Shown here: positions 1 to 9,057 of the stretch, one piece after another
Layout of the letters: each line of letters opens with the position of its first letter
Position numbering within the stretch: position 1 is the first letter of the stretch
Assembly: GCF_015694345.1 (NCBI RefSeq)
Contig: NZ_JADQDC010000012.1
Span: 1-64,000, forward strand
DNA length: 64,000 nucleotides
Direction: 5' to 3'
Source of the DNA: Novosphingobium jiangmenense
GTDB lineage: Bacteria; Pseudomonadota; Alphaproteobacteria; Sphingomonadales; Sphingomonadaceae
Position numbers and translations under genes: made by a program
Notes under the pieces: model-generated
The model's database searches: none
Seen by the model: the letters and a program-made list of their open reading frames with translations, nothing else
What the model was told of the DNA's origin: nothing

Positions 1-65
1 ATCCGTCCGGGCCCAGGCTCCCCAGCGGTCTAGGCAACCAAGGTGGCTACGGGCTCGCGAACGGC

Positions 66-95
66 GCGGGTTGGGTCGCTAGCGACCCAACCCGC
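66..95. repeat. Perfect 30-bp palindrome
   Basis: The 15-base arm GCGGGTTGGGTCGCT is followed directly by its exact reverse complement, with no spacer and no mismatch. Such a sequence can form a cruciform or bind a dimeric protein. No T-run follows it, so a simple intrinsic terminator is unlikely. Function is unknown. Confidence 0.7.
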
Positions 96-160
96 AATCG
101 CATCATGCACCATTTCCAAGATACAAGATGGCAGCGCGAAGCGCTGACGGAGGGGTAGCG

Positions 161-227
161 GCCCCTCCACCACCAGCTGCGCTGGCGGTCCCCCGTCCCC
201 GTTTGTCCTGCGGAAAAACAGGGAGGA
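161..227. repeat. Palindromic intergenic repeat, copy 1 of a two-copy family
   Basis: Begins GCCCCTCCACCA, contains a hairpin CCAGC-TGC-GCTGG, then GGTCCCCC and ends GGGAGGA. The second copy is at 26001-26048 and has the same order of elements with a different hairpin sequence. Conserved ends around variable but compensated stems are typical of REP-like elements. Confidence 0.6.
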
Positions 228-276
228 TCGTGTACTACCCCACCTGAGGGGCTAGCGTCGACCAAGCCCTCCCCCC

Positions 277-364
277 GTCATCCTGAACTTGTTTCAGGAT
301 CCATCTTGCCGATCAAGCTGCCGCTCCGGACGAGAAATGGACCCTGAAACAAGTTCAGGGTGAC
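277..364. repeat. REP-like inverted repeat with 28-base arms
   Basis: The left arm (277-304) contains CCTGAACTTGTTTCAGG followed by ATCCAT. The right arm (337-364) is its near-perfect reverse complement. Each arm is itself partly self-complementary. The 32-base middle is unrelated. This arrangement is typical of paired REP elements in sphingomonad genomes (general knowledge). Confidence 0.75.
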
Positions 365-394
365 GACCAAAATCAAGGTTGCACCGATAGACCC

Positions 395-1135
395 TCACAA
401 AAAATTATTCGGCCAAATCATCGTCCGCCACATGTGCGCCGTTGGCGATCCATCAAACCCCAGCCCTTCCTCCGGCTCGCGGAAGTTCCTCGCGATGACG
501 CCTTCCAGTTCCTCCGGCTCTACCACCGGGAAGTCGTCGAAGAAGTAGGTGTCGTAGAGCGTGACCTGCCGCGCGGTCATGTACCATTCGTGGGCCTGCG
601 CGTATTCGGCGTCTTGCAGCAGGTATTCGGGCACCTGATAGTCGCCCCCGAAGAACTTGTGGTAGCTGTCGGGATAGGAATAGCCGACGCTTTCGTCGGC
701 CACGTAGCGCAGCGCCTGATGGTACTTCACCGCGAAGGCCACTTCCGGATCGACATAGGGCGCGATCAGCTGCGCGCTCCAGTAGCTGTGGTCGGCGCGG
801 ATCAGGCAGCCGTTGGAAATGTCGTGGAGCAGACAGGCGAGCACGACCTTTTCGGGCAGGCCATCGTCCAGCGCGCGCTTGGCGCTGACCAGCAGGTGCC
901 GCACGGTGATGTCGCCAAAGCGGTAGCGGAAGAAATCGATCAGGCGCGGGCGCTCGGGCATGCGGGGCAGGGCGGGGTTGTCGCCCATCATGAACACCGT
1001 CTTCGGATTCAGGAGCTTGAGCAGTTCGGCCTCGTTGTCGACGAAGTCGGTGCCCTTCCAGCCTACCGGCGAGGGATAGATCAGCCTCTCGCGCCCGGCC
1101 TGAGGCCAAGGGCGTTCGTTGTCATTCTGGTTCAT
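395..1135 (-). CDS. HD-domain protein, putative metal-dependent phosphohydrolase or oxygenase-like
   Basis: 246 residues from the ATG at 1135. A longer frame continues upstream, but that part lies in the palindromic repeat at 1178-1338 and is not convincing. The HD-type metal site is visible as His80, then His104-Asp105 in CLLHDISNG, with His116 and His139 (KYHQAL) as further candidate ligands. The spacing resembles HD phosphohydrolases and the related mixed-valent di-iron oxygenases, and the substrate cannot be told from sequence. There is no signal peptide or membrane segment, so it is probably cytoplasmic. It is separated from the fatty-acid operon upstream by a repeat and probably has its own promoter. 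Confidence 0.7.
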   Translation of the reverse strand: MNQNDNERPWPQAGRERLIYPSPVGWKGTDFVDNEAELLKLLNPKTVFMMGDNPALPRMPERPRLIDFFRYRFGDITVRHLLVSAKRALDDGLPEKVVLACLLHDISNGCLIRADHSYWSAQLIAPYVDPEVAFAVKYHQALRYVADESVGYSYPDSYHKFFGGDYQVPEYLLQDAEYAQAHEWYMTARQVTLYDTYFFDDFPVVEPEELEGVIARNFREPEEGLGFDGSPTAHMWRTMIWPNNFL

Positions 1136-1177
1136 GCTCAAAGGGTAGGCCGGGGGCCACGAAGGAGCAAGAACCGT

Positions 1178-1338
1178 CCTTCCCCCTCGATGGAAGAAGG
1201 TTACGCAGGCTTGGCAGCTTGTCTGCCTAGCCGAAATTGGATGGGGTGACCAAGCACTGCGCCTGATCACCCCCATCCAGCCTGCGCTAGCGAGCAAGCT
1301 CGTAAGCTTCGGCATCCTTCCCCCATCGAGGGGGAAGG
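1178..1338. repeat. Large imperfect inverted repeat between genes
   Basis: The outer arms start CCTTCCCCCTCGATGG at 1178 and end with its reverse complement at 1338. Pairing continues, with interruptions, towards the centre, where GGATGGGG-type sequence meets its complement near 1240-1275. Each arm is about 75 bases. It separates the HD gene from the thiolase. It looks like a non-coding miniature palindromic element, and no transposase is seen. Confidence 0.7.
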
Positions 1339-1346
1339 AGCGCGTG

Positions 1347-2522
1347 TTACAGAACTTCGAACAGCCCGGCAGCGCCCATGCCGCCGCCGACGCACATCGT
1401 CACCACGACGTACTTCGCGCCCCGGCGCTTGCCTTCGATCAGGGCGTGGCCGGTGCAGCGTGCGCCGGTCATGCCATAGGGGTGGCCGATCGAGATCGAG
1501 CCGCCGTTGACGTTGAGCAGGTCGTTGGGAATGCCCAGCTTGTCGCGGCAGTAGAGGACCTGCACGGCAAAGGCCTCGTTCAGTTCCCACAGGCCGATGT
1601 CGTCCATCTTCAGGCCAAAGCGCTGCAGCAGCTTGGGGATGGCGAAGACCGGGCCGATGCCCATCTCGTCGGGCTCGGTGCCCGCAACCGCCATGCCGAC
1701 ATAGCGACCGAGCGGCGCGAGGCCCCGCTTGGCGGCCATTTCCGCCTCCATCACGATCACGGCAGACGATCCGTCCGAAAGCTGGCTGGCGTTGCCCGCC
1801 GTCACGATGCCGCCTTCGATCACCGGCTTCAGGGCCTGCAGGTTCTCGATGGTGGTCGAGGGGCGGTTGCCTTCGTCCTTGGTCAGGTGGACGTCCTGGA
1901 AGGTGATCTCGCCGGTTTCCTTGTTCTGGACGCCCATCGAGGTGTCGACCGCGACGATCTCGTCATCGAACTTGCCCGCAGCCTGCGCGGCGGCGGTGCG
2001 CTGCTGTGATTGCAGGGCGTATTCGTCGCAGGCCTCGCGGCTGATGCCATAGCGCTGGCCGACGATCTCGGCGGTCTGCAGCATCGGCATGTAGATCGCC
2101 TTGTGCATCGCCATCAGGCTCTTGTCCGGGGCGACGCGCATTTCCTTGGTCTGGACGAGGCTGATCGATTCCTGCCCACCTGCGGCAACCACGTCCATGC
2201 GGTCGATGATCACCTGCTTGGCGGCAGTGGCGATGGTCATCAGGCCCGACGAGCACTGGCGGTCCATGCTCATGCCCGAAGTGGTGATCGGCAGGCCCGC
2301 CCGCAGCGCGACCTGGCGGGCGATGTTGCCGGCCTGCGCACCCTGCTGCAGGGCCGCGCCCCACAGCACGTCGTCAACCTCTGCCGGATCGATCCCCGCG
2401 CGGGCGACCGCTGCCTGCAGGGACAGCGCGCCGAGCGTGGCGCCCGGCGTTGCGTTGAAGGCACCCTTGTAGGCGCGCCCGATGGGCGTGCGGGCGGTCG
2501 ATACGATTACGGCGTCACGCAT
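1347..2522 (-). CDS. Acetyl-CoA C-acyltransferase (thiolase)
   Basis: 391 residues, the normal thiolase length. It cleaves 3-ketoacyl-CoA with CoA, or makes acetoacetyl-CoA in reverse. The acyl-accepting cysteine is Cys90 in DRQCSSG. The second catalytic set is His347 in [12 protein letters not shown] and Cys377 in CVGGGMG. The start is preceded by AGGAG nine bases upstream. It is the last gene of a leftward operon (thioesterase, serine hydrolase, hydroxyacyl-CoA dehydrogenase, acyl-CoA ligase, thiolase), three bases after the ligase stop. Together they supply most steps of beta-oxidation of an unknown acyl chain. Degradative FadA-type function is more likely than a biosynthetic role because of the neighbours. 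Confidence 0.9.
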   Translation of the reverse strand: MRDAVIVSTARTPIGRAYKGAFNATPGATLGALSLQAAVARAGIDPAEVDDVLWGAALQQGAQAGNIARQVALRAGLPITTSGMSMDRQCSSGLMTIATAAKQVIIDRMDVVAAGGQESISLVQTKEMRVAPDKSLMAMHKAIYMPMLQTAEIVGQRYGISREACDEYALQSQQRTAAAQAAGKFDDEIVAVDTSMGVQNKETGEITFQDVHLTKDEGNRPSTTIENLQALKPVIEGGIVTAGNASQLSDGSSAVIVMEAEMAAKRGLAPLGRYVGMAVAGTEPDEMGIGPVFAIPKLLQRFGLKMDDIGLWELNEAFAVQVLYCRDKLGIPNDLLNVNGGSISIGHPYGMTGARCTGHALIEGKRRGAKYVVVTMCVGGGMGAAGLFEVL

Positions 2523-2525
2523 GGT

Positions 2526-4118
2526 TCATGCTCCTGCTGGGGATGTTTTTTCGAGGGATGTGGCGGCGAGGATGGGGTTGCCGCCGAACCTGTCGCGAAG
2601 TTCGCGCTTCAGCACCTTGCCGATCGGACTGCGCGGCAGTTCGTCGGTGACTTCGATGGCGGAAATGCGCTGGGTCTTGCCTAGGCGGCTGTTGGCTTCG
2701 GCGAGGATGGCCTTGGGGTCAGCGGCATGATCGGCGAGCACTACCACGGCCAGCGGGGTCTCGCCCCAAGCATCGGACGGCACGCCGACCACGGCGGCTT
2801 CCTTGACCGCGCTCTGCCGGGTGAGTTCGGCCTCAAGGTCGCTCGGGTAGATGTTGAACCCGCCGGAGATGATCATGTCCTTGGCGCGGTCCATCAGGAT
2901 CAGGAAGCCGTCCTCGTCGAACTTGCCGACATCGCCGTGGCGGATGTAGCGGCGGCCTTCGGAGTCGTACCATTCGACCTCGCGGGTCTTGTCGGCCTTG
3001 TTGTGATAGCCGTTCATCATGATCGGCGAATGGCCGACGATCTCGCCCACTTCGCCCTGTGGCAGTTCGTTGCCGTCCTCGTCGATGATCTTGATGATAT
3101 GTCCCGGCGAGGGCTGGCCCACGGTGTGCAGCTTGTCCGGGTAGAGGTGGGCCAGCAGGATCGACGTCGCGCCGCCCTCGGTCATGCCGTAGCCATCGGT
3201 CAGCCCGCCGGGCCAGCGTTTCAGCACGTCGGCCTTGAGCCACGCCGGGAAGGGCGCGGAGGTGCAGGACTTGAGCTTGTAGGAAGAAAGGTCGAAGCTG
3301 TCGAAGTCCGGCACTTCCATGATCCGCCGGTATTGGACCGGCACCAGCATGGCGTGGGTCACCCGCTCGCGTTCGGACAGTTGCAGGAACGTGCGCGCAT
3401 CGAACTTGCGCATCAGCACGACCTTGCCGCCAGCGGTGAGGGCGGGGAGGAAGCTGACCAGCGTGGTGTTGGAATAGAGCGGGGTCGAACAGATCACCGC
3501 GGTATCGTCGCCATAGCCGCCAGGGATCGTGCGCCGCGCATATTCGTGGCGCATCTTGTGGCTCTGCACGATGCCCTTGGGCGCGCCGGTAGTGCCCGAG
3601 GAATAGATGATGTTGAACGGATCGCCGGGGGCGGGGGTGCGCTCCTCGGGCCTTGCGCCTTCCTCCGCCATCCACCGACTGAGAGGCTCGCCTGCATCGC
3701 TGTCGTCCAGCGCGATGCGCTTTACCCCGACGGGCAGTTGCAGCCCTGCCAGCCTGTCCGAAATCTCCTTGTCCAGCAGCAGCACCCGGCTGCCGCTGTC
3801 TTCGAGCATGGCCACGATCGTCTCGGGCGTTGCGGTCGAAGTCAGCGGCGCCGCTACCGCGCCTGCCCGGATCGCGCCGAGGAAGGCAAGGCCGGTGGTC
3901 ACCGCGTTCATCGCCGCGATGGCGACGGGTTCGTCCTTCTCCACGCCCTCGCGCTGGAGGGCGGTGGCGATGCGGTCGAGCAGGGCGTTCATTTCCGCCC
4001 AGCCGACAGTGCGGTTCTCGTCAGCCAGCGCCACCGCGTCGCCCCGCCTTGCGGCATGGGCGCGCAGTATGTCGCTGAGCGGCGTGAACTCGCTCTCGAC
4101 GATATCCTCGATCCGCAT
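2526..4118 (-). CDS. Acyl-CoA synthetase (AMP-forming ligase)
   Basis: 530 residues from the ATG at 4118. It activates a carboxylic acid to an acyl-CoA through an acyl-AMP. The ANL-family signatures are present in order: the phosphate loop YSSGTTGAPKG near residues 172-182, then DGYGMTEGG, RHGDVGKFDEDGF and the C-terminal DRAKDMIISGGFNIYP hinge with the expected later catalytic lysine in SPIGKVLKREL. It resembles fatty-acyl or aryl-CoA synthases, and the substrate is not determined. It starts 14 bases after the hydroxyacyl-CoA dehydrogenase stop. An upstream in-frame extension overlaps that gene and is unlikely to be translated. Confidence 0.9.
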   Translation of the reverse strand: MRIEDIVESEFTPLSDILRAHAARRGDAVALADENRTVGWAEMNALLDRIATALQREGVEKDEPVAIAAMNAVTTGLAFLGAIRAGAVAAPLTSTATPETIVAMLEDSGSRVLLLDKEISDRLAGLQLPVGVKRIALDDSDAGEPLSRWMAEEGARPEERTPAPGDPFNIIYSSGTTGAPKGIVQSHKMRHEYARRTIPGGYGDDTAVICSTPLYSNTTLVSFLPALTAGGKVVLMRKFDARTFLQLSERERVTHAMLVPVQYRRIMEVPDFDSFDLSSYKLKSCTSAPFPAWLKADVLKRWPGGLTDGYGMTEGGATSILLAHLYPDKLHTVGQPSPGHIIKIIDEDGNELPQGEVGEIVGHSPIMMNGYHNKADKTREVEWYDSEGRRYIRHGDVGKFDEDGFLILMDRAKDMIISGGFNIYPSDLEAELTRQSAVKEAAVVGVPSDAWGETPLAVVVLADHAADPKAILAEANSRLGKTQRISAIEVTDELPRSPIGKVLKRELRDRFGGNPILAATSLEKTSPAGA

Positions 4119-4132
4119 CGCCACGCTCCCGC

Positions 4133-5389
4133 TCAGTTGAACTTCTCGCCTGCAGCGGCCTTGCGCTCCAGCAGCGGAGCCACCGGGAGACCGTGCTTCT
4201 TCAGGCCTGCGACGACCGTATCGAGCCCGATATGGTCGGCCCAGAACATCGGCCCGCCGGTCCATGCCGGCCAGCCATAGCCGTTGAGCCAGACCGTATC
4301 GATGTCGCTGGCGCGCTGCGAAATGCCTTCCTCGAGGATCAGCGCGCCTTCGCTGATCATCGGATAGAGCAGGCGCTCGCGGATCTCGTCCTTGCCGATC
4401 TCGCGCTGCGGCTTGCCCTCCTTGGCGGCGAACTGGGCGATGATCGCCTTTACTTCATCCGAAGGCGTACGCTGGCGGTTGTCGTCGTAGTCGTAGAAGC
4501 CCTTCTTGGTCTTCTGGCCCCAGCGACCGACTGCGCAGAGCGCATCGCGCAGCGTCTCGATGCGGTTCGGGTCGCGGTGCCAGCCGATGTCGACCCCGGC
4601 GAGGTCGGCCATCTGCCACGGCCCCATCGGGAAGCCGAATTCGAGCAGCGCCTCGTCGACGTCCCAGTAGTTGGCGCCTTCCATGATCAGTGCATGGGCC
4701 TGCGCCTGACGGGGTGAGAGCATGCGGTTGCCGATGAACCCGTGGCATACGCCCGAAACCACCGGCACCTTCCCGATCTTCACCGAAAGCGCCATCACCG
4801 TTGCCAACTGCGCCTTGCCGGTCGCCTTGCCGCGCACGACCTCAAGCAGCTTCATCACGTTGGCGGGCGAGAAGAAGTGCATGCCCATTACCGATTCCGG
4901 GCGCGAGGTGACGGCGGCGATTGCGTCGATGTCGAGATAGCTGGTGTTCGAAGCGAGGATCGCGCCTGCCTTGGCCACCTTGTCGAGCCTGCCGAACACG
5001 TCCTTCTTCACGTCCATGCTCTCATAGACCGCCTCGATCACCAGATCGGCCTCGGCCAGAGCATTGAAGTCCAGCGTAGGCGTCAGGCGGCCCATCGCGG
5101 CTTCAGCGTCCGCTGCCTCCATCTTGCCGCGCTTGACGGTGTTCTCGTAGTTCTTGCGCATGGTGGCGACGCCACGGTCGAGCGCTTCCTGCGTCATTTC
5201 CACGATCGTCACCGGGATGCCCGCAGTCAGGAAGTTCATGGTGATCCCGCCGCCCATCGTGCCGGCACCGATCACGCCGACGCGATTGATCGGCAGCAAC
5301 TGCGTGTCTGCGGGAATGTCGTCGATCGTCGCGGCAAGCTTGCGGGCCGCGTCGATGTGTTCCTTGGCACCGGGAATGGGGTCGGACAT
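4133..5389 (-). CDS. 3-hydroxyacyl-CoA dehydrogenase, stand-alone (no hydratase domain)
   Basis: 418 residues. It oxidises (S)-3-hydroxyacyl-CoA to 3-ketoacyl-CoA with NAD+. The NAD-binding Rossmann motif GAGTMGGG is at residues 41-48, and the catalytic-region motif [17 protein letters not shown] follows. Two C-terminal 3HCDH repeats can be recognised (RMLSPRQAQ... with [13 protein letters not shown], and [14 protein letters not shown] with [10 protein letters not shown]). This matches the dehydrogenase half of FadB/FadJ-type multifunctional proteins, preceded only by a 35-residue leader instead of a crotonase domain. A hydratase must therefore come from elsewhere in the genome. It sits 23 bases after the serine hydrolase in the same operon. 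Confidence 0.88.
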   Translation of the reverse strand: MSDPIPGAKEHIDAARKLAATIDDIPADTQLLPINRVGVIGAGTMGGGITMNFLTAGIPVTIVEMTQEALDRGVATMRKNYENTVKRGKMEAADAEAAMGRLTPTLDFNALAEADLVIEAVYESMDVKKDVFGRLDKVAKAGAILASNTSYLDIDAIAAVTSRPESVMGMHFFSPANVMKLLEVVRGKATGKAQLATVMALSVKIGKVPVVSGVCHGFIGNRMLSPRQAQAHALIMEGANYWDVDEALLEFGFPMGPWQMADLAGVDIGWHRDPNRIETLRDALCAVGRWGQKTKKGFYDYDDNRQRTPSDEVKAIIAQFAAKEGKPQREIGKDEIRERLLYPMISEGALILEEGISQRASDIDTVWLNGYGWPAWTGGPMFWADHIGLDTVVAGLKKHGLPVAPLLERKAAAGEKFN

Positions 5390-5412
5390 CGCTTCTCTCC
5401 TGTGCTGTTTGA

Positions 5413-6645
5413 TCAGGCGCGACTGGTGGCCAGCGCGCTGTAGATCAGCGTCTTCAACTGACGCCGGATGGGGTAGATGAACGAGGGATAGAGCTGGGTC
5501 ATGAAGACCGCATGGACCTTCTCCACCGGGTCCACGAAGAACGCCGTCGAGAATATCCCGCCCCAGTAGAATTCACCGGCAGAGCCCGGCACAAGTGCCC
5601 GCGCGGGATCGATCGTCATGCCAAAGCCAAGGCCGAAGCCAGCACCGGCGTTGTAGGCCTCGCTGAACAGAGCTTTCGACACCTGCGTGAGATCCGCACC
5701 GCCGGGCAGATGGTTGGCTGTCATCAACTGGAGCGTCTTCGGACTGAGGATGCGCGTGCCGTCGGTCGCGCCGCCATTTACCAGCATCCGGCAGAAGCGG
5801 TGATAGTCGGCCGTCGTCGACAGCAAGCCGCCGCCGCCGCTCTCGAACCGTGGCACCCGGCGCGTGCCGGACTTCTCGGCGGGGTCGAACAACTGCGGCG
5901 GTTGTCCCGCCTGATAGGCCCAGGCATCGGCCAGTCGGTGCGCCTTGTCGTCGGGACAATGGAATCCGGTATCGACCATGCCGAGCGGCTCGAAGATCCG
6001 CGTGCGCAGGAATTCGCCGAGGCTCATGCCCGAGAGTCGCGCCACCACCACGCCCAGCACGTCGGTGCCCACCGAATAGTTCCAGGCCTGTCCCGGCTCG
6101 AACTCCAGCGGCAGCTTGGCCAGTTCCTCGACGAAATGGTCGTTACCGGGCAGGCTGGCGTGCCCGTCCAGCCGCGCTTTGCGGTAGGCGGCGTCCACGT
6201 TGGTGCGGTTCTGGATGCCGTAGGTGAGGCCGGACTGATGCGTGATCAGGTCGACCATGCGCATCACTGGGGCAGGGCGCGCCGGAAAGAAGTCTACTTC
6301 TCCGCCCCCGCCAGCATAGACACCGAGGTTGGCAAACTCCGGGATGACCTTGGTCACCGGATCGTCGAGCGCGACCTTGCCTTCCTCCACCAGCATCATG
6401 AACGCCACCGACGTCAGCGGCTTGGTCATCGAGGCGATCCGGCAGATCGTGTCCGCCGCCATCGGCGTGCCGTCCTCTCGCGCGCGGCCAGCGGTGTGGC
6501 GATAGACCGCCTCGCCATCACGCGCGACCAGCACATCGAGACCCGGCAGTCGGCCGCTGGCGATGTAGTGCTCGTCGAGGTAGTCACCGATCCGGGCCAG
6601 CCGGTCTGGCTCGAACCCCAATGATTGTGCGTCGGCCAGTTCCAT
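5413..6645 (-). CDS. Serine hydrolase of the beta-lactamase class C / EstB family
   Basis: 410 residues from the ATG at 6645. The nucleophile motif SxxK is Ser72-Met-Thr-Lys75 in [11 protein letters not shown], and YSV after GQAWN supplies the YxN-like tyrosine. A late WGG ([13 protein letters not shown]) takes the place of the KTG box, as in EstB-type esterases. No signal peptide is evident, so it is more likely an intracellular esterase than a beta-lactamase. It lies in the fatty-acid operon, ten bases after the thioesterase stop, and may release the acid that the neighbouring ligase activates. That role is inferred from context only. Confidence 0.85.
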   Translation of the reverse strand: MELADAQSLGFEPDRLARIGDYLDEHYIASGRLPGLDVLVARDGEAVYRHTAGRAREDGTPMAADTICRIASMTKPLTSVAFMMLVEEGKVALDDPVTKVIPEFANLGVYAGGGGEVDFFPARPAPVMRMVDLITHQSGLTYGIQNRTNVDAAYRKARLDGHASLPGNDHFVEELAKLPLEFEPGQAWNYSVGTDVLGVVVARLSGMSLGEFLRTRIFEPLGMVDTGFHCPDDKAHRLADAWAYQAGQPPQLFDPAEKSGTRRVPRFESGGGGLLSTTADYHRFCRMLVNGGATDGTRILSPKTLQLMTANHLPGGADLTQVSKALFSEAYNAGAGFGLGFGMTIDPARALVPGSAGEFYWGGIFSTAFFVDPVEKVHAVFMTQLYPSFIYPIRRQLKTLIYSALATSRA

Positions 6646-6655
6646 GTCTTTCCCC

Positions 6656-7456
6656 TCAGCCAAAGATCGCCACGCTCTGCAGGCCGTGCATGACCTGCAC
6701 GCCATCGGCATTCCACATCCGCAAGGTTTCGCTGCTGAAACCATCCGCCATGTGGTTCGAAGCTGTCTCGAGCAGCCACCAGCCATCGCGCGTTTCCGGC
6801 GCGTCACCCAGCAAAGTGAATGACCAGTTGATCGAGCTGATCGGGCCGCGCCGCTCCATCGCGCGCATCGAGCCGGGCGGCAGCGTATCGCCGATCAGCA
6901 CCAGCTCGCCCACCGGATCGAGGCATGCGCGATCACGCAGCCGCACCCAGCGCCGCACCACGCCGGGGCGGCGGTCCTCCTTTGCCTCGCCGCGCCGCAG
7001 CTCGAAGTTGTTGACGAAGTGCAGGCCTTCGGGCGAACCTAGTTCGGGCAGGTCGGCGTAGGGAACGAAGTTTTCGGCGCGCGCCGCCGTGACGCTGCCG
7101 TTCGAGGTCCGCGCACTGCCGAATACCCACGCTGCGCGGTGGGCGAGCGATCCGCCACTCGTCATGTCGGTCTGGATGTTGGCCACGCTTTTGCCTTCGC
7201 GCAGGCTGGAGACTGTGATGTCCACGTCGGAGCCAACCGGCGCCAGGAAACTGATCTGTGCCGCTCGCAACGGCGGCAAGTCGGGCCGCGCCTTGCGCGC
7301 TGCGGCATAGGCGAGGAACGAGGATGCCCCCCCGTACATCGTCCGTCCCTGCAGCCAGCCATCGACCCCGCGTAGCGAGAAGTCAGGCCCGGTCCCCGTC
7401 ATCGCCTGTGCGATCGCTCCGATCGCTTGCGCTTCCGTCTCGCTTGCAGCTTCCAA
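6656..7456 (-). CDS. Acyl-CoA thioesterase family protein (TesB-like double hotdog)
   Basis: 266 residues if started at the TTG at 7456, which has GGGAGAG four to five bases upstream. Longer starts (GTG at 7483, TTG at 7498) have no ribosome binding site, and the ATG at 7402 would leave a very short N-terminus. The N-terminal part has the TesB-like pattern WLQGRTMYGG, and the C-terminal half has a second hotdog-like segment (GDTLPPG...SINWSFTLLG...WWLLETASNHMADGFSS). It is expected to hydrolyse acyl-CoA in the cytoplasm. It is the first gene of the leftward fatty-acid operon, so it may balance CoA pools or deacylate a final product. Confidence 0.82.
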   Translation of the reverse strand: MEAASETEAQAIGAIAQAMTGTGPDFSLRGVDGWLQGRTMYGGASSFLAYAAARKARPDLPPLRAAQISFLAPVGSDVDITVSSLREGKSVANIQTDMTSGGSLAHRAAWVFGSARTSNGSVTAARAENFVPYADLPELGSPEGLHFVNNFELRRGEAKEDRRPGVVRRWVRLRDRACLDPVGELVLIGDTLPPGSMRAMERRGPISSINWSFTLLGDAPETRDGWWLLETASNHMADGFSSETLRMWNADGVQVMHGLQSVAIFG

Positions 7457-7596
7457 CGCTCTCTCCCGGTCGTATCGTTTCACGACTCTGTGCCACAAAG
7501 AGCTAGTGGAAGTTTACGTAAAGGGAAAGAGGCGGGTGGGCGCGATCGCGTCAGGTAGTGCGGCTGACGCTACGGCATGCCCGCTGCATTGCGGGC

Positions 7597-7633
7597 AAAA
7601 AAATTCAGCCCCGGATCGGCTCCGGGGCTGAAT
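7597..7633 (-). terminator. Intrinsic terminator after the MFS transporter gene
   Basis: A 13-base perfect stem (7603-7615 with 7621-7633, loop TCGGC) is followed on the minus strand by at least six T. It lies 27 bases past the transporter stop at 7660. Confidence 0.9.
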
Positions 7634-7659
7634 GTGAGAGGCCGGCTGTCGCCGTAGTG

Positions 7660-8940
7660 TCAGTGCATGGATTCGCCGCTTGCGCGGCGCAGCACTGGAG
7701 CCTTGGCAGCGCTGGCGGCAAACAGCACGAGCAGCACGTAACAGGCCAGTGGCACTATGAACGAGACGAGAATCCCGGCGTGGTCCGTCACCGCACCGGC
7801 CAACAACGGGATGCCCGCCCCGCCGATGATGCCGGTGCACAGCAGACCCGAGGTCGCTTCCTCGCTTGCCGACGAGCGTTCGAGCGTGAGCGTGAAGATC
7901 ACCGGGAACATGATAGAGTTGAACAGGCCAATCGACAGCGCGACGTAGCCCGCCGAAACGCCACCGATCGCCATGACCCAGGTGCAAAGCGCGGCTGCGA
8001 CGAGGGCGAAGATCATGAGCAGTCGCGCCGCACTGAAGCGGGCGAGCAGCACCGTGCCGATCGCGCGGCCGACCATCGCTCCCAACCAGTAGAACGAGAC
8101 TGCCTTGCCGGCCTGTTCGAGGCTGATGCCCCAGATCGCGGGATTGTTGAGGAACAGCGCCATCTGCGTACCCAGCGCCACCTCCGCACCCACATAGACG
8201 AAGATTGCGGCTGCGCCGAGCACGGCCCAGCGCGAAGAGAACGCCTGCGAAAGCAGAGCGCCGATCCCGCCGGTCGGCGCTGGTGCAGGAGCGGCCTGCG
8301 AAATGCGTGTGCGGTTGACCCAGAAAAAGCCGATCAACAGCACCATCAGGCCGCAGATCCAGAAATAGGCGCGGTCGATCCCGGCCAGCGCTGCGGCGCG
8401 TACTTCGGGCGTAAGGGCAGTCCCTTCGGTGACTTCCACACCCTTGAGGAACAGCGAGGCACCGAGCGCCGGGCCGAGGAACGTGCCGAACGAGTTGAAC
8501 GTCTGCGACAGGGTCAGGCGGAGGTGGCTGCCCTCGGGCTTGCCCAGCGCGGCGGCCAGCGGGTTCGCTGCCACCTGCAGCACGGTGATCCCGGCGGCGA
8601 GGATGAACAGCCCCGTCAGCACCAGCGGATAGGATGCTGCATTGGCGGCGAACAGCATGACCACGCAGGCAATCGCCATCGTCACCAGCGCCAACAGGAT
8701 GGCTGGCACCGCGCGGATGCGGCCGATGATCGCGGCAGCGGGCAGGCTCATGAAGCCATAGGCGATGAAGAAGGCGAAAGCCGAAAGCTGTGCCTCGAGC
8801 GTGGTCAGGGTGAACACGCCCTTCACCGCCGCCACCAGCGGATCGATCAGCGAGGTGATGAAACCCCAGGCAAAGAACAGGACGGTGACGGCGGCAAATG
8901 CCGCCTTCTGCGAACCGGAACCGGCTGAACTACCTGACAC
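7660..8940 (-). CDS. MFS sugar transporter, FucP/GluP-like
   Basis: 426 residues with about twelve hydrophobic segments. The N-terminal pattern FFAWGFITSLIDPL and the TM4-5 signature AANPLAAALGKPEGSHLRLTLSQTFNSFG (split here as AANPLAAALGKPEG and LTLSQTFNSFGT) are characteristic of the fucose/glucose/galactose proton symporters of the FHS family. It is predicted to import a hexose or related sugar across the inner membrane. It is monocistronic, with a strong terminator. No sugar catabolic genes are adjacent, so the substrate is open. Confidence 0.85.
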   Translation of the reverse strand: MSGSSAGSGSQKAAFAAVTVLFFAWGFITSLIDPLVAAVKGVFTLTTLEAQLSAFAFFIAYGFMSLPAAAIIGRIRAVPAILLALVTMAIACVVMLFAANAASYPLVLTGLFILAAGITVLQVAANPLAAALGKPEGSHLRLTLSQTFNSFGTFLGPALGASLFLKGVEVTEGTALTPEVRAAALAGIDRAYFWICGLMVLLIGFFWVNRTRISQAAPAPAPTGGIGALLSQAFSSRWAVLGAAAIFVYVGAEVALGTQMALFLNNPAIWGISLEQAGKAVSFYWLGAMVGRAIGTVLLARFSAARLLMIFALVAAALCTWVMAIGGVSAGYVALSIGLFNSIMFPVIFTLTLERSSASEEATSGLLCTGIIGGAGIPLLAGAVTDHAGILVSFIVPLACYVLLVLFAASAAKAPVLRRASGESMH

Positions 8941-9057
8941 ATCACTCTCCTCGACCGACCGCTGCGGGACCGTTGACGCGCCGGTCTAACCAGCAGTGTC
9001 AGCGATGTCATGGGATTTGCATAGGTATTACCGGGATGTTTGCGCTACCTTGAGGCT

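Larger units (their letters stand above)
1..394. other. Non-coding repeat-rich region at the left edge
   Basis: I see no convincing gene here. Open frames in the region are short and have no recognisable domain or codon pattern. The stretch holds three palindromic units, listed separately at 66-95, 161-227 and 277-364. It lies downstream of the leftward HD-domain gene, so one of the palindromes may also act as that gene's terminator, although no T-run follows any of them. Confidence 0.6.

Noticed and set aside
2727-4280. Long plus-strand open frame of 517 codons opposite the acyl-CoA ligase
   Set aside because: It is antisense to a gene with complete ANL motifs. Its translation is His/Arg/Ala-rich with no domain, as expected from high-GC third positions.
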